This document shows positions 8,561-18,936 of a stretch of DNA of 50,534 nucleotides, piece by piece. The notes under the pieces were generated by a model that searched no databases, was not told the origin of the DNA, and saw only the letters and a program-made list of their open reading frames with translations. Source of the stretch: Candidatus Saccharibacteria bacterium HGW-Saccharibacteria-1 (GTDB lineage Bacteria > Patescibacteriota > Saccharimonadia > Saccharimonadales > Saccharimonadaceae). The DNA is taken from positions 1 through 50,534 of the forward strand of contig PGXZ01000009.1 of NCBI GenBank assembly GCA_002839415.1, in the 5' to 3' direction. Position numbers and translations under genes: made by a program. Within the stretch, counting starts at the first letter, position 1; each line of letters begins with the position of its first letter.

Positions 8561-9316
8561 ATGAAGTTATCTGGCAAAGCTGGTTTTACGATTATTGAAA
8601 CGATGTTGTTCTTGGGCATCACTTCTCTTTTGATTGTTGGTTTTTTAGCGGGAACAGGTAATACTATAAATAATCAACGATATCGAGACAGTGTTGAGTC
8701 GATTGCTGCGACTTTACAGCAGCAGTATTCGGATGTTCTGAATGTTAGTAATACGCGCAACACAACTTCGAGTATGACCTGTACTGGTATGGCTGATATA
8801 TATACTGGAGGTTCTAGTCCAAAGAAAATTGGACAATCAGATTGCGTGTTTTTGGGTAAGTATATTACTTATAGCGCAAGTACAGACAAATTAGTAATCC
8901 GTACCGTAGTTGGAAGTCCAAAACCGAATACCGATCCATTAAGTCAAAGTTCTGATATAGCAGCTTTGACTGATTATAATATTAAGCCGCTGATTGCAAC
9001 TGCTAGTGATGATTTTTATCTTGAGTGGAGTCCAACGCTAGTCAATGCTGCTGGTTCTCCCATTTCGTTTTCTGTTCTAATCCTCAGATCTCCGCTATCA
9101 GGTTCTGCAAGGACTTTTATAAACAATACCGGAATAACGGCCGACGGTAATATCAGCACACTTGTCCAGAATAGCTATTTAATAAATAGCTTAAAAATGT
9201 GCGTTAAGCGTGATAGTGTGTCTACCATGAAGAAATCGGCTGTTATGATAATCGCAAACGCAACCGCAAGTAGCGGTGTTCAGACTCAGGGCGGGGAAAC
9301 AAGTTTATGCAACTAA
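8561..9316 (+). CDS. Minor pilin / pseudopilin 1
   Basis: A 251-residue prepilin with the cleavage motif AG/FTIIET, so Phe1 and Glu5 are kept, and a following hydrophobic helix (LFLGITSLLIVGFLAG). The globular part has scattered cysteines, including one at the penultimate position. It resembles GspH/FimT-type minor pilins in general form but is not assignable to one. First gene of a four-gene minor pilin set; its last 10 bases overlap the next gene. Minor pilins usually prime fibre assembly or carry adhesion functions. Confidence 0.8.
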   Translation: MKLSGKAGFTIIETMLFLGITSLLIVGFLAGTGNTINNQRYRDSVESIAATLQQQYSDVLNVSNTRNTTSSMTCTGMADIYTGGSSPKKIGQSDCVFLGKYITYSASTDKLVIRTVVGSPKPNTDPLSQSSDIAALTDYNIKPLIATASDDFYLEWSPTLVNAAGSPISFSVLILRSPLSGSARTFINNTGITADGNISTLVQNSYLINSLKMCVKRDSVSTMKKSAVMIIANATASSGVQTQGGETSLCN

Positions 9317-9960
9317 TAAGCAAAATTACTAGTCGTGGTGATACGCTAATCGAAGTTATGTTTGCTATGGCGATTTTTAGCTTAGTTGCTGTTGGTGGGC
9401 TGTCGATTATGAACCAAGGTGTGGCTACTGCGCAACGGGCACTCGAGATAACTCAGGTAAAAGAACAGATTGATGCCCAGGCCGAAACGCTGAGGTTCTT
9501 AAACTCATCATACATATCGGCCTTTGGTAGCGGGACTACTAATGTGCTCAACACGCCAGCTAAAGAGTGGTCTGACATGTTGACTTATATTGATAGTTCA
9601 AGCCATCTCGCCGCATCCAGTTTTGGTGATGGTAAAAGCTGCCAAGAATATATGGTTAATAGGACTTCATCAAAAAGTATGTTTATATTTGACACGCAGA
9701 ACGCAAAATTTGTGCGAAAAAATACAATCCCATTTAATCTGTCAGCTGGCGTAGCACAGATTAAATACAGCGGAGTCGCTATCTCCTCAACAGAGGGGCT
9801 TTGGATTGAGGCTATTAGACAAAAAAATACACTGGCGCCTGCTACGCAAAAAAATGCTGATTATATTGATTTTCACATAAGGGCATGTTGGGATGCGCCA
9901 GGTAGCGCTGTTCCGGCCACCTTAGCTACGGTAGTGAGGTTATATGAACCAACAAAATAG
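9307..9960 (+). CDS. Minor pilin / pseudopilin 2 (PilV/GspI-like)
   Basis: A 217-residue prepilin-like protein with leader MQLISKITSRG and motif RG/DTLIEVMFAMAIFS. Glu5 is present, but residue 1 of the mature form is Asp where Phe is normal; this is tolerated in some GspI/PilV-type minor pilins. One N-terminal hydrophobic helix is followed by a soluble domain with two cysteines (GKSCQEY and ACWD). It overlaps both neighbours (10 and 17 bases), so the set is translationally coupled. Confidence 0.78.
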   Translation: MQLISKITSRGDTLIEVMFAMAIFSLVAVGGLSIMNQGVATAQRALEITQVKEQIDAQAETLRFLNSSYISAFGSGTTNVLNTPAKEWSDMLTYIDSSSHLAASSFGDGKSCQEYMVNRTSSKSMFIFDTQNAKFVRKNTIPFNLSAGVAQIKYSGVAISSTEGLWIEAIRQKNTLAPATQKNADYIDFHIRACWDAPGSAVPATLATVVRLYEPTK

Positions 9961-10684
9961 CAACAAAGGCTTTACGTTGGTCGAGTTAATGCTTGCTATG
10001 GGCTTTTTGTCGGCCTTGATGATTATAATTGCTATGACGGTTGTGCAAATAGGAAACATCTATAACAAAGGCATAACGTTAAAAGAGGTGAATTTAGTAG
10101 GTAAGGCTATATCGACAGAGCTTCAACATAGTATTATTGAGGTAGCGTCCTTTGATCTTAGTGCTAAATCTTATATAGTACAAAAAGATGTTACAGGCAA
10201 TGCAATTGGTGGGCGTTTATGCACTGGTAAATATACTTATATTTGGAATAATGGCACAAATATCGAAGATAATAATTTTGTTAATAAGTATGTGGCGCCA
10301 GTGCCAGCTACGTCCAGCCCGATTCATTTGATTAAAATACTTGATGCCAATAAATCATATTGCGTCCCGGTATCGTTTGGCGTATATAGTGATATTCCAT
10401 TAGCTAATGCTTCTGAACTTATCGTTTCAGACAAGACGCAACTTGACTTGGCTATTCTTGGCTTTAGTGTCAATAGCAACTCTAGCGCCTATGATTCAAT
10501 CACAGGTGAGCGATTATATAATATCCGTTTTACATTAGGGACTAACAAAAAAGCTGCACGTATAACAGATCCGACTACCCATATTATATCTTGTAGGCCA
10601 CCTAGTGACTTTAATTCTGATTTTAATTTTTGTTCGGTAAACGATTTTGATATAGTGGCACGTGCCGGTAATAAAATAAAGTAA
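9944..10684 (+). CDS. Minor pilin / pseudopilin 3 (PilW/GspJ-like)
   Basis: A 246-residue prepilin with the leader MNQQNSNKG and motif KG/FTLVELMLAMGFL, which is a canonical type III signal with Glu5. The C-terminal domain contains four cysteines (LCTGK, SYCVPV, SCRPP, NFCSV) that may form disulphides outside the cell. By order after the GspI-like gene it is most like PilW/GspJ. Starts 17 bases inside the preceding gene. Confidence 0.8.
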   Translation: MNQQNSNKGFTLVELMLAMGFLSALMIIIAMTVVQIGNIYNKGITLKEVNLVGKAISTELQHSIIEVASFDLSAKSYIVQKDVTGNAIGGRLCTGKYTYIWNNGTNIEDNNFVNKYVAPVPATSSPIHLIKILDANKSYCVPVSFGVYSDIPLANASELIVSDKTQLDLAILGFSVNSNSSAYDSITGERLYNIRFTLGTNKKAARITDPTTHIISCRPPSDFNSDFNFCSVNDFDIVARAGNKIK

Positions 10685-10702
10685 CAAGGAGATGAAATAG
10701 GT

Positions 10703-11857
10703 ATGAAAAGCATTATAAATAAATTAAGCAAGCAACGAGGATCGGCGTCCTTGTTTGTGGTTATATTTGCAGCTCTTCTTATTACTACTATCGTTGTTAG
10801 TTTTGTTCGCATAATGGTGAATGACCAACAGCAAGCGACGGCAACCGATCTTGCTCAAAGTGCGTATGATTCGGCGCAGGCTGGTGTAGAGGACTCAAAA
10901 CGAGCTTTATTGTGGTATCAAACTGTTTGCAGTATTGGCACGGCAACTGAGTGTGCTAACGCAAAGGCTGTTATATCTTCGAGTGAATGTAATTTAGCTG
11001 TAAAGAGCCTTGAGGGGGTTGTTCCTTCAACTGACGGCGCAGAGATTAAGGTTCAGACAAAAGTTGCGGGTTCGGACACATTAAACCAAGCTTACACCTG
11101 TACTAAGATAGAGGTTGACACTCTTGACTTCGTCGGTTCGATTTCTAATAGTGAATCAAAAATTATTCCACTTATTTCAGACTTTCCATTTAATACGGTG
11201 CAAGTCGAGTGGTTCAATATGAAAGATTTAACTTCTAGCACCTCGACGGGTGTTACTTTTGGCCCTGCGAACATGCCACTATCTAATCCTTGGACGACGG
11301 CTAGTGCTAACAAGCCGCCTATTATGCGAACTCAGATAGTCCAATCTAATAAAAGCGCAGGATTTACGTTGGGTGAATTTGACGCGTCAAATTCAACTAG
11401 TAATGCGAAGTCAAACACTTTATTCTTATATCCAAGAGATACAGGCATAAACTCATTCTCGATGTCAAGCGATGTTAGGCGGAGTCCAGATGGTCCGACT
11501 GCAATTCGTTGTTCAGGCGCGGTTTCAAGCGGCGGATTCCTTTGCACGGCTCGCTTAACCGTTTCCTCAAGTGCGACTTACGATTCCTTGCTTCGGCTAA
11601 CAACACTATATGGCAAGGCCAACTTTAGAGTTAAATTATACAATGGCGCTTCACAAGTAAAATTTAGTGGTGTTCAGCCAAGCATTGATTCAACCGGTCG
11701 TGCCAATGACTTATACAAGCGGGTTCAAACACGAGTCGAGATGGACGACAGCAGTTTTGCTTATCCAGAAGCCGCAGTTGATGTGACTGGCAATTTCTGT
11801 AAGAACTTTTTTGTTACTGATGTTGCGTCAGAATCAATTACTAGCTGTACGCCATAG
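10703..11857 (+). CDS. PilX/GspK-like minor pilus protein
   Basis: A 384-residue protein with a basic N-terminus, MKSIINKLSKQRG, then SASLFVVIFAALLITTIVVS, a hydrophobic helix resembling the PilX N-terminus. The usual Glu5 is not evident, as in GspK/PilX tip proteins. The following helix contains QSAYDSAQAGVEDSKRAL, close to the PilX/GspK alanine-rich AxxAxxGxE(D) motif. The large C-terminal domain has several cysteines and could be the fibre tip or an adhesin. AAGGAG lies upstream. Last gene of the pilus locus, convergent with the recombinase gene. Confidence 0.72.
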   Translation: MKSIINKLSKQRGSASLFVVIFAALLITTIVVSFVRIMVNDQQQATATDLAQSAYDSAQAGVEDSKRALLWYQTVCSIGTATECANAKAVISSSECNLAVKSLEGVVPSTDGAEIKVQTKVAGSDTLNQAYTCTKIEVDTLDFVGSISNSESKIIPLISDFPFNTVQVEWFNMKDLTSSTSTGVTFGPANMPLSNPWTTASANKPPIMRTQIVQSNKSAGFTLGEFDASNSTSNAKSNTLFLYPRDTGINSFSMSSDVRRSPDGPTAIRCSGAVSSGGFLCTARLTVSSSATYDSLLRLTTLYGKANFRVKLYNGASQVKFSGVQPSIDSTGRANDLYKRVQTRVEMDDSSFAYPEAAVDVTGNFCKNFFVTDVASESITSCTP

Positions 11858-11870
11858 TCGTACTAGAGTT

Positions 11871-12782
11871 TTAAGTGTCGCTATGGAATTTCTCGTATAC
11901 CTCACGTAAATGCTCGTCAGTTACGTGAGTATATATTTGAGTAGTACTGATGTTGCTGTGTCCTAGCATTACTTGAACGCTTCTGATATCAGCGCCGTTC
12001 ATCAATAAGTCTGTTGCAAAACTATGGCGCATGGTATGTGGGCTGACATGTTTGGTTATACCGGCAAGTCGTGTGTATTTATTGATTATTCTTTGAATGC
12101 TTCTTGAAGTTAATCTTCGATAATCACCGGACATAGTTGGTATGTTGTTGCGGCTGTAACTAATAAAAAGTGGCGATAGGTTGTCGGACCTTGACTGCAG
12201 GTAGTTTTCTACATGCGAGCTGGCGCCTTCACTAATAAAAACTGGACGGTCTTTTTGACCTTTACCTCGTACCATAAATTCACGCCTAATGATATTGATA
12301 TGGTCGCGGTTTAAATTTACAAGTTCCGAGACGCGTAGGCCACTGGAAAAAAGTAGCTCAACGATTGCTCGATCGCGCAGTCCTGGTTCTTCATCGGTAT
12401 TTATTTGTTCAAGCAGTCTTTCGACTTCGTCGTAATGTAAAAAAGTAACTTGCTTACGAGTTACTTTTGGAAGTTCAATTTTATCTGGTGGCAGGCTATT
12501 GATGTCTCTCTTTGATAGATAACCCAAAAAACCACGAAGGGCAATTAGATGGTAGCTCTGGGTTATCGTTGCTAATTCGTCATCGTTGTTATTCTTGTAT
12601 CTGTTAAGCCAAAGACGGTACTTACGCACAATTTCTGATGTGATTTTATCAACGATAATGTTATCCGTAAATTCAATGAATCTTTCCAGATATAACTTGT
12701 AATTCTCGGCAGTTTTAGCAGAACGACCACCTTCAACTTCTAGGTGTTCAATGTAATCTAATATCAATTCGGACATATACAT
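11871..12782 (-). CDS. xerC: Xer-type tyrosine recombinase
   Basis: It resolves chromosome dimers or performs other site-specific recombination. About 303 residues: a SAM-like N-terminal core-binding domain (about 1-90) and a catalytic domain with Arg in SSGLRVSELV, Lys in VRGKGQKDRPV, His-x-x-Arg in HTMRHSFATDLL, His in MLGHSNISTTQIYTH and the Tyr nucleophile within the same stretch. This matches XerC/XerD. The frame is also open to a TTG at 12800, but TATGCT at 12794-12789 looks like a -10 box, so ATG 12782 is chosen; ATG 12776 is the alternative. No transposon features flank it, so a housekeeping Xer is likeliest. Confidence 0.88.
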   Translation of the reverse strand: MYMSELILDYIEHLEVEGGRSAKTAENYKLYLERFIEFTDNIIVDKITSEIVRKYRLWLNRYKNNNDDELATITQSYHLIALRGFLGYLSKRDINSLPPDKIELPKVTRKQVTFLHYDEVERLLEQINTDEEPGLRDRAIVELLFSSGLRVSELVNLNRDHINIIRREFMVRGKGQKDRPVFISEGASSHVENYLQSRSDNLSPLFISYSRNNIPTMSGDYRRLTSRSIQRIINKYTRLAGITKHVSPHTMRHSFATDLLMNGADIRSVQVMLGHSNISTTQIYTHVTDEHLREVYEKFHSDT

Positions 12783-12867
12783 ACTATTAGCATAACTCAA
12801 ATGGGCGGTTTACTACATATTTGTAATAATTTGATACAATAGGGAATAGTTAATACAAGGAGTTAAA

Positions 12868-13380
12868 ATGTCATCACAAGAACACATAGAGCAAACATTA
12901 GTTATTTTTAAACCAGACGCCGTACAGCGTGGTATTGTCGGCGAAATTCTAACTCGTTTCGAGCGTATTGGCCTAAAGATCGTTGGTATGAAAATGATTA
13001 CTCCAACTCGTGAACAATTTTTTGGTCATTACGAAACTATTGGTAAGGTAAAAACTCGTCGTGGCGAAGACACGCTAGATGTAGTACTAAATTTTATGTC
13101 AGAAGGCCCAGTCATCGCTACGGTTTTTGAAGGAGTCGAGGCTATTGCGGTCGCTAGGAAACTAATTGGTTCGACCGAACCAAAATCTGCAGCAATCGGC
13201 ACGATTCGTGGTGATTATTGCCACGTTAGCTATGGTCATGCTGATAGTACGAAAAAGGCTGTCGCAAATCTAATTCATGCCAGTGAAAGTGCTGATGATG
13301 CCGAGCAAGAGATTAATCACTGGTTCTCAGATAGTGAGATTTACGATTACCAAGCTTTGAATGAAAAGTTCATTCGTTAG
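12868..13380 (+). CDS. ndk: Nucleoside diphosphate kinase
   Basis: It transfers the gamma-phosphate between nucleoside triphosphates through a phospho-histidine. QTLVIFKPDAVQRGIVGEI is the family start and ANLIHASES carries the active-site His (usual form NxIHGSDS). At 170 residues it exceeds the common 140-150; the extra residues lie around KTRRGEDTLDVVLNF and before the C-terminus, as in several archaeal and CPR enzymes. Ribosome-binding site CAAGGAG lies 7 bases before the ATG, and TACAAT at about 12834 may be the -10 box. Monocistronic; a tRNA gene follows. Confidence 0.95.
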   Translation: MSSQEHIEQTLVIFKPDAVQRGIVGEILTRFERIGLKIVGMKMITPTREQFFGHYETIGKVKTRRGEDTLDVVLNFMSEGPVIATVFEGVEAIAVARKLIGSTEPKSAAIGTIRGDYCHVSYGHADSTKKAVANLIHASESADDAEQEINHWFSDSEIYDYQALNEKFIR

Positions 13381-13402
13381 TCTGTTATAATATATGGTGT
13401 GT

Positions 13403-13479
13403 GCCTCGGTAGCTCAATTGGATAGAGCAGATCCGTCCTAAGGATAAGGTTGTAGGTTCGATTCCTGTCCGGGGTACCA
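13403..13479 (+). tRNA. tRNA-Arg (anticodon CCU)
   Basis: Acceptor arms GCCTCGG and CCGGGGT pair with wobbles. The D arm contains TAGCTCAATTGG. The anticodon loop GTCCTAA is closed by ATCC/GGAT, so it reads AGG. The T arm has GGTTCGATTCC. The discriminator is A and CCA is encoded. TATAAT at 13386-13391 is a suitable -10 box. Confidence 0.93.
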
Positions 13480-13500
13480 TCGATATTGGAGTATTTTTTA

Positions 13501-14017
13501 ATGACAAAAAAACAAAAAAACAAGTTGTATAAAGATTTTGACGGACAACGCGATGGTGAAGTTGTCCTATTCGTGTTTCGGCGGCACATGATAGCAATGC
13601 GAAAAGGTTTTTATATGTTGGTTGTGCCATTTGCGCTAAGTGCAGTTCCGCCACTCGTTTGGAGCGATTATCTTGAGCTGTTTTTACTACCAATCGGTGG
13701 TTTGTTGCTGGGTGCGTTATTATTTTCTTATCACTTTATAATGTGGTATTTTACAGTTTATATTGTAACCGACCAACGCATTAGGCAGGTCACTCAAAAA
13801 GGCTTCTTTGGCAAGGACGTCATCGAGCTAAGACTGTCCAAGGTGCAGAATATAAGTTATAATATACCAGGACTAAGTGGCGAGATGTTCAAATACGGAA
13901 CAATCGTGATTCAGACTTTTGTTGGAGATTTAGTTATTCATAACGTCGAGCATCCGGACAAAATTTACAATAAATTACAGGATGCAGTTAATAATACCCT
14001 AGAAAATCAAGGAATGC

Positions 14018-14037
<20 letters not shown>
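13501..14037 (+). CDS. PH-domain (bPH2/YdbT-like) membrane protein
   Basis: A 178-residue protein with a basic N-terminus, two adjacent transmembrane helices at about residues 35-80, then a bacterial pleckstrin-like beta domain: YIVTDQRIRQVTQKGFFGKDVIELRL is the usual start of bPH2 domains, here followed by KVQNISY. The biochemical role of this family is not established. A TTG at 13486 is in frame, but GGAG at 13488 fits the ATG at 13501. It starts 21 bases after tRNA-Arg and its end overlaps the next gene by 20 bases. Confidence 0.78.
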
Positions 14038-16308
<2,271 letters not shown>

Positions 16309-16314
16309 ACAATT

Positions 16315-18156
16315 CTAATTTTTACTTGAAAAAATATCTTTTATCTTTGAAAAATACTTTACCAAGTCATAATCAGATATATCAGTTATTGTCTTGTTGT
16401 AGATAATGTCGTTATTTATGATACGCTTTAGGTGAGATTTGTGATAACGAATAGTTTCATTATAGCTCGTCGTATGTATATTATTTTTGGCTGATAGATA
16501 GTTTATTTCAAGTTGATCGGCTGGATTTTCGGGGTTAAACGGAGGCAATTGTTCGGGACATAATTCCCGTAATCTAAAACGAAAATTACCATTTTGGTTA
16601 GCAAGGTTTTCAATACTCAGCGTGCTGTTTTCAATTGCTTTATAGGCTAGTAGTTGCAACTCGTCATTTGTATAGATTAGCCTTTCAGCTTTGTGGGCTA
16701 TGCTGTTAGCTATGGTTTTTGTTGATTCGCAATTTTCGGTAATTATTTTTATAATCTGGTGTTGTTGATCTGAATTACTTATTTTGTTTAAATAGAATAA
16801 AGTCTCAATTTCTTGGCTATTGAGTTTGTCGCTCATATCTTTGGCGCACCTTAGGACACTTAGTGGCATCTCGAGTATCTCAGAATTTTTATTTAATTGT
16901 TTGCGTGCAACCTCCAGGTATTCAGTTGTGATAAATTCGCGACTATTTCTAGATGAAGCCATATTGGAGCGTTCTCTATCTAGGTATGAGTGTTTAACTG
17001 CTTTGTCGGCATATAAAGTAAGGTCTTCAAAGGCTTCATCCTTGTCTTGACTTTGCTCAAATAGTTGGATGGCATTCGAGATAGATCTAGATTCGGTATA
17101 GTCTGGGCTATTTTGCTCGTTATCGAGTGCCCACGTCATATCGCAGATAGCGACTGAGGCTGACCCCTTCGAATCTATCGTGATGAATGAATTCCAGGCG
17201 TGGCCTCCGCGGGTCCGGTCGATATTCGTGAGGTTGTCTGAATGACCTGCAGCTTTTCGTGAATCTTCATAGCCCGATCCATCCATTCCGACGTTAAATT
17301 CGCAGTATGTGTTGTTTAGCATACTAAATTCATCTTGGGTATATTTTAATGATTCAAATACCGATTTAACATTCGAAGCGACATTCCTACATATGCCATT
17401 TCCAGTCCATTGTTCATTGTTTTTATTCAAAATACCTTCTTGTAATAGTTTGGTGGTAGTTGAGATGTCGGCTCGGGTTGGGTAGGGGCGGGCCACGTCA
17501 TCGTTTGAGTATTTTGATAGCTTTTGAACAAAAACGGTGCTTAATTTGACAGCCTGTTCAGGTGTAAGATGCTTTAGCGAATTAATTTTTAGATCTTTTT
17601 TAAGTTTCTTACCATCTGTATACTGGCTGAGATAATTGGCCAATAGATTACTTAGGTTTAGTTGCCAATCGGGTTCGTTTAATGTGTTTGCGTATGTGTC
17701 GGGCATCATTTCGTTATCACCCATAAATATATCCTCGATATATTTTGGTATTTCGTTAAAATCTCTATTGGGGGCGATTTTTGGTTTATAATCTTCCAAT
17801 TTCGTAAAACTAACATATGCCGATTCGGACATTTTTATTCTTGCTAGAGACTTAGTGTTGGCTGTTTCCATTTCATTCATTCTATCCAGGCTGTTTAGTA
17901 AGGCTTGGTCGTAATCTTCGCCAGAACCAACGACTTTGTATTCAATGTTGTCTTTGTTGATGACACCTATGACCACTTCTGCGATACGGTCGTTGCTGCG
18001 AAGGAAATGATTTTTTGCATCGTAAAAGTTGGCGACTGATGTTCCAAGCATAGTATTAGATAAGGCTACTTCGCCCATAGACCTCTTTAAATCTGGAGAC
18101 TCTTTTAACGGCTCGTGGTTTGGACTGGTAGAATAACTTTTTTCTGGAGAATTCAT
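16315..18156 (-). CDS. Transglutaminase-like cysteine protein of unknown role
   Basis: This 613-residue protein is not recognisable overall. Residues about 250-345 carry the order Cys-His-Asp of the transglutaminase/papain-like fold: GNGICRNVA (Cys256), GGHAWNSF (His319) and CDMTWA (Asp339). The flanking residues (GxC, GHAW, DxTW) are those expected for a transglutaminase-like protease or amidase. The N-terminal 240 and C-terminal 270 residues are mainly helical and polar, with no signal peptide or transmembrane helix, so it is cytoplasmic or exported by a non-Sec route. It is monocistronic with its own promoter over an inverted repeat, and convergent with tgt (6-base gap). Confidence 0.75.
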   Translation of the reverse strand: MNSPEKSYSTSPNHEPLKESPDLKRSMGEVALSNTMLGTSVANFYDAKNHFLRSNDRIAEVVIGVINKDNIEYKVVGSGEDYDQALLNSLDRMNEMETANTKSLARIKMSESAYVSFTKLEDYKPKIAPNRDFNEIPKYIEDIFMGDNEMMPDTYANTLNEPDWQLNLSNLLANYLSQYTDGKKLKKDLKINSLKHLTPEQAVKLSTVFVQKLSKYSNDDVARPYPTRADISTTTKLLQEGILNKNNEQWTGNGICRNVASNVKSVFESLKYTQDEFSMLNNTYCEFNVGMDGSGYEDSRKAAGHSDNLTNIDRTRGGHAWNSFITIDSKGSASVAICDMTWALDNEQNSPDYTESRSISNAIQLFEQSQDKDEAFEDLTLYADKAVKHSYLDRERSNMASSRNSREFITTEYLEVARKQLNKNSEILEMPLSVLRCAKDMSDKLNSQEIETLFYLNKISNSDQQHQIIKIITENCESTKTIANSIAHKAERLIYTNDELQLLAYKAIENSTLSIENLANQNGNFRFRLRELCPEQLPPFNPENPADQLEINYLSAKNNIHTTSYNETIRYHKSHLKRIINNDIIYNKTITDISDYDLVKYFSKIKDIFSSKN

Positions 18157-18178
18157 TTTTTTATTTTAATTATTTTAA

Positions 18179-18222
18179 GTGTTGTTAACTTAAACATTAA
18201 CACTAATTCATTCATTTGTCAA
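18179..18222 (-). promoter_or_regulatory. Promoter with overlapping inverted repeat
   Basis: Reading leftward, TTGACA (18222-18217), a 17-base spacer and TAATGT (18199-18194) form a promoter for the transglutaminase-like gene. The imperfect inverted repeat GTGTTgTTAA...TTAACAC (18179-18203) covers the -10 box and start site, a position suited to a repressor operator. The leader is about 30 bases with no ribosome-binding site. Confidence 0.5.
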
Positions 18223-18239
18223 TATAGAGTAGGTTGCAT

Positions 18240-18271
18240 AAAAAATCACACCCCGAAAGGTGTGATTTAAA
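18240..18271 (-). terminator. Terminator of tRNA-Asp
   Basis: AAATCACACC and GGTGTGATTT pair around a 6-base loop; on the minus strand the hairpin is followed by TTTTTTATG. It lies just beyond the 3' end of tRNA-Asp. Confidence 0.85.
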
Positions 18272-18280
18272 GTTCAATTT

Positions 18281-18356
18281 TGGCGGGCTCGACCGGATTT
18301 GAACCGGCGATCTCCTCCGTGACAGGGAGGCGTGATAACCCCTTCACTACGAGCCC
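18281..18356 (-). tRNA. tRNA-Asp (anticodon GUC)
   Basis: On the minus strand, GGGCTCG pairs with CGAGCCC over 7 bases. The anticodon loop CTGTCAC sits on CCTCC/GGAGG, giving GUC. The T loop is GGTTCAAATCC, the discriminator is G and CCA is encoded. A GUN anticodon makes it a natural Tgt substrate. Confidence 0.95.
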
Positions 18357-18443
18357 ATGATTCGTGTGAACTTTAAATATGATAGCAGTTTTTTTGTTTG
18401 ATTGCAACAGAGTAGGGTCGTTTATTTTAAGTTATGGGGGTGG

Positions 18444-18449
18444 TATAAT
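18444..18449 (+). promoter_or_regulatory. -10 box of tRNA-Thr
   Basis: A perfect TATAAT lies 17 bases before the mature tRNA-Thr 5' end. The -35 region (TTTATT, about 18421) is weak. Confidence 0.5.
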
Positions 18450-18466
18450 AGTTCTGGTAAACTAAT

Positions 18467-18542
18467 GCCGCTGTAGCTCAGCTGGTAGAGCGGCGCTTTC
18501 GTAAAGCGTAGGTCTCCGGTTCAAATCCGGACAGCGGCTCCA
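18467..18542 (+). tRNA. tRNA-Thr (anticodon CGU)
   Basis: Acceptor GCCGCTG pairs with CAGCGGC. The anticodon loop TTCGTAA gives CGU, which reads ACG. The T arm is TCCGGTTCAAATCCGGA. The discriminator is U and CCA is encoded. U73 matches the A in the UGGAACC bulge of the thrS leader described below. Confidence 0.95.
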
Positions 18543-18548
18543 TATAAT
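18543..18548 (+). promoter_or_regulatory. -10 box directly after tRNA-Thr (leaderless gene)
   Basis: TATAAT starts on the base after the tRNA CCA and ends 6 bases before the ATG at 18555. The membrane protein gene would therefore have its own leaderless transcript rather than depend on tRNA processing. Confidence 0.55.
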
Positions 18549-18554
18549 AAAATT

Positions 18555-18932
18555 ATGAATACAATTATTAAAGAATCATTCAAAAAATTACTTGCCGATA
18601 GGTATCTGTTAATTTTAATCTCATCTATGCTGTTGCTGTCGTTTATTTTGTCGATAGTTGTTGGTTTTTCGGTTCACCCTAGTGAATTGCAGTTAGTTTC
18701 ACATTATTCAGCGTATGGCGTAATGCACCTTTATCGAGATCAGTGGTATTATTTAATATCATTTATTGTTTTTGGTCCGGTTGTGGCTATTTTACATGCT
18801 ATTATCTCTATAAAGTTATTGGTTATTCGCGATCGGTCGTTGGCGCTAGTTTTCGCATGGCTAGGTATTGGTGTGATTATAATTGGCTCTATAATATCCC
18901 TAGCGGTATTAAACGTATGGACGCCACTATAA
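18555..18932 (+). CDS. Small polytopic membrane protein
   Basis: A 125-residue protein with three predicted transmembrane helices (about 17-39, 66-88, 96-118), a basic cytoplasmic N-terminus (KESFKKLLADR) and RDR between helices 2 and 3. I do not recognise a family. It lies 4 bases before the GT2 gene, and the close pairing suggests it is an accessory subunit of that glycosyltransferase, which is inference from position. No ribosome-binding site precedes the ATG. Confidence 0.72.
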   Translation: MNTIIKESFKKLLADRYLLILISSMLLLSFILSIVVGFSVHPSELQLVSHYSAYGVMHLYRDQWYYLISFIVFGPVVAILHAIISIKLLVIRDRSLALVFAWLGIGVIIIGSIISLAVLNVWTPL

Positions 18933-18936
18933 ATTT

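Noticed and set aside
11871-12800. Integrase of a mobile element
   Set aside because: No att-like repeats, transposase, phage or plasmid genes nearby. The tRNA genes are intact and not flanked by duplicated 3' ends. Housekeeping Xer is simpler.
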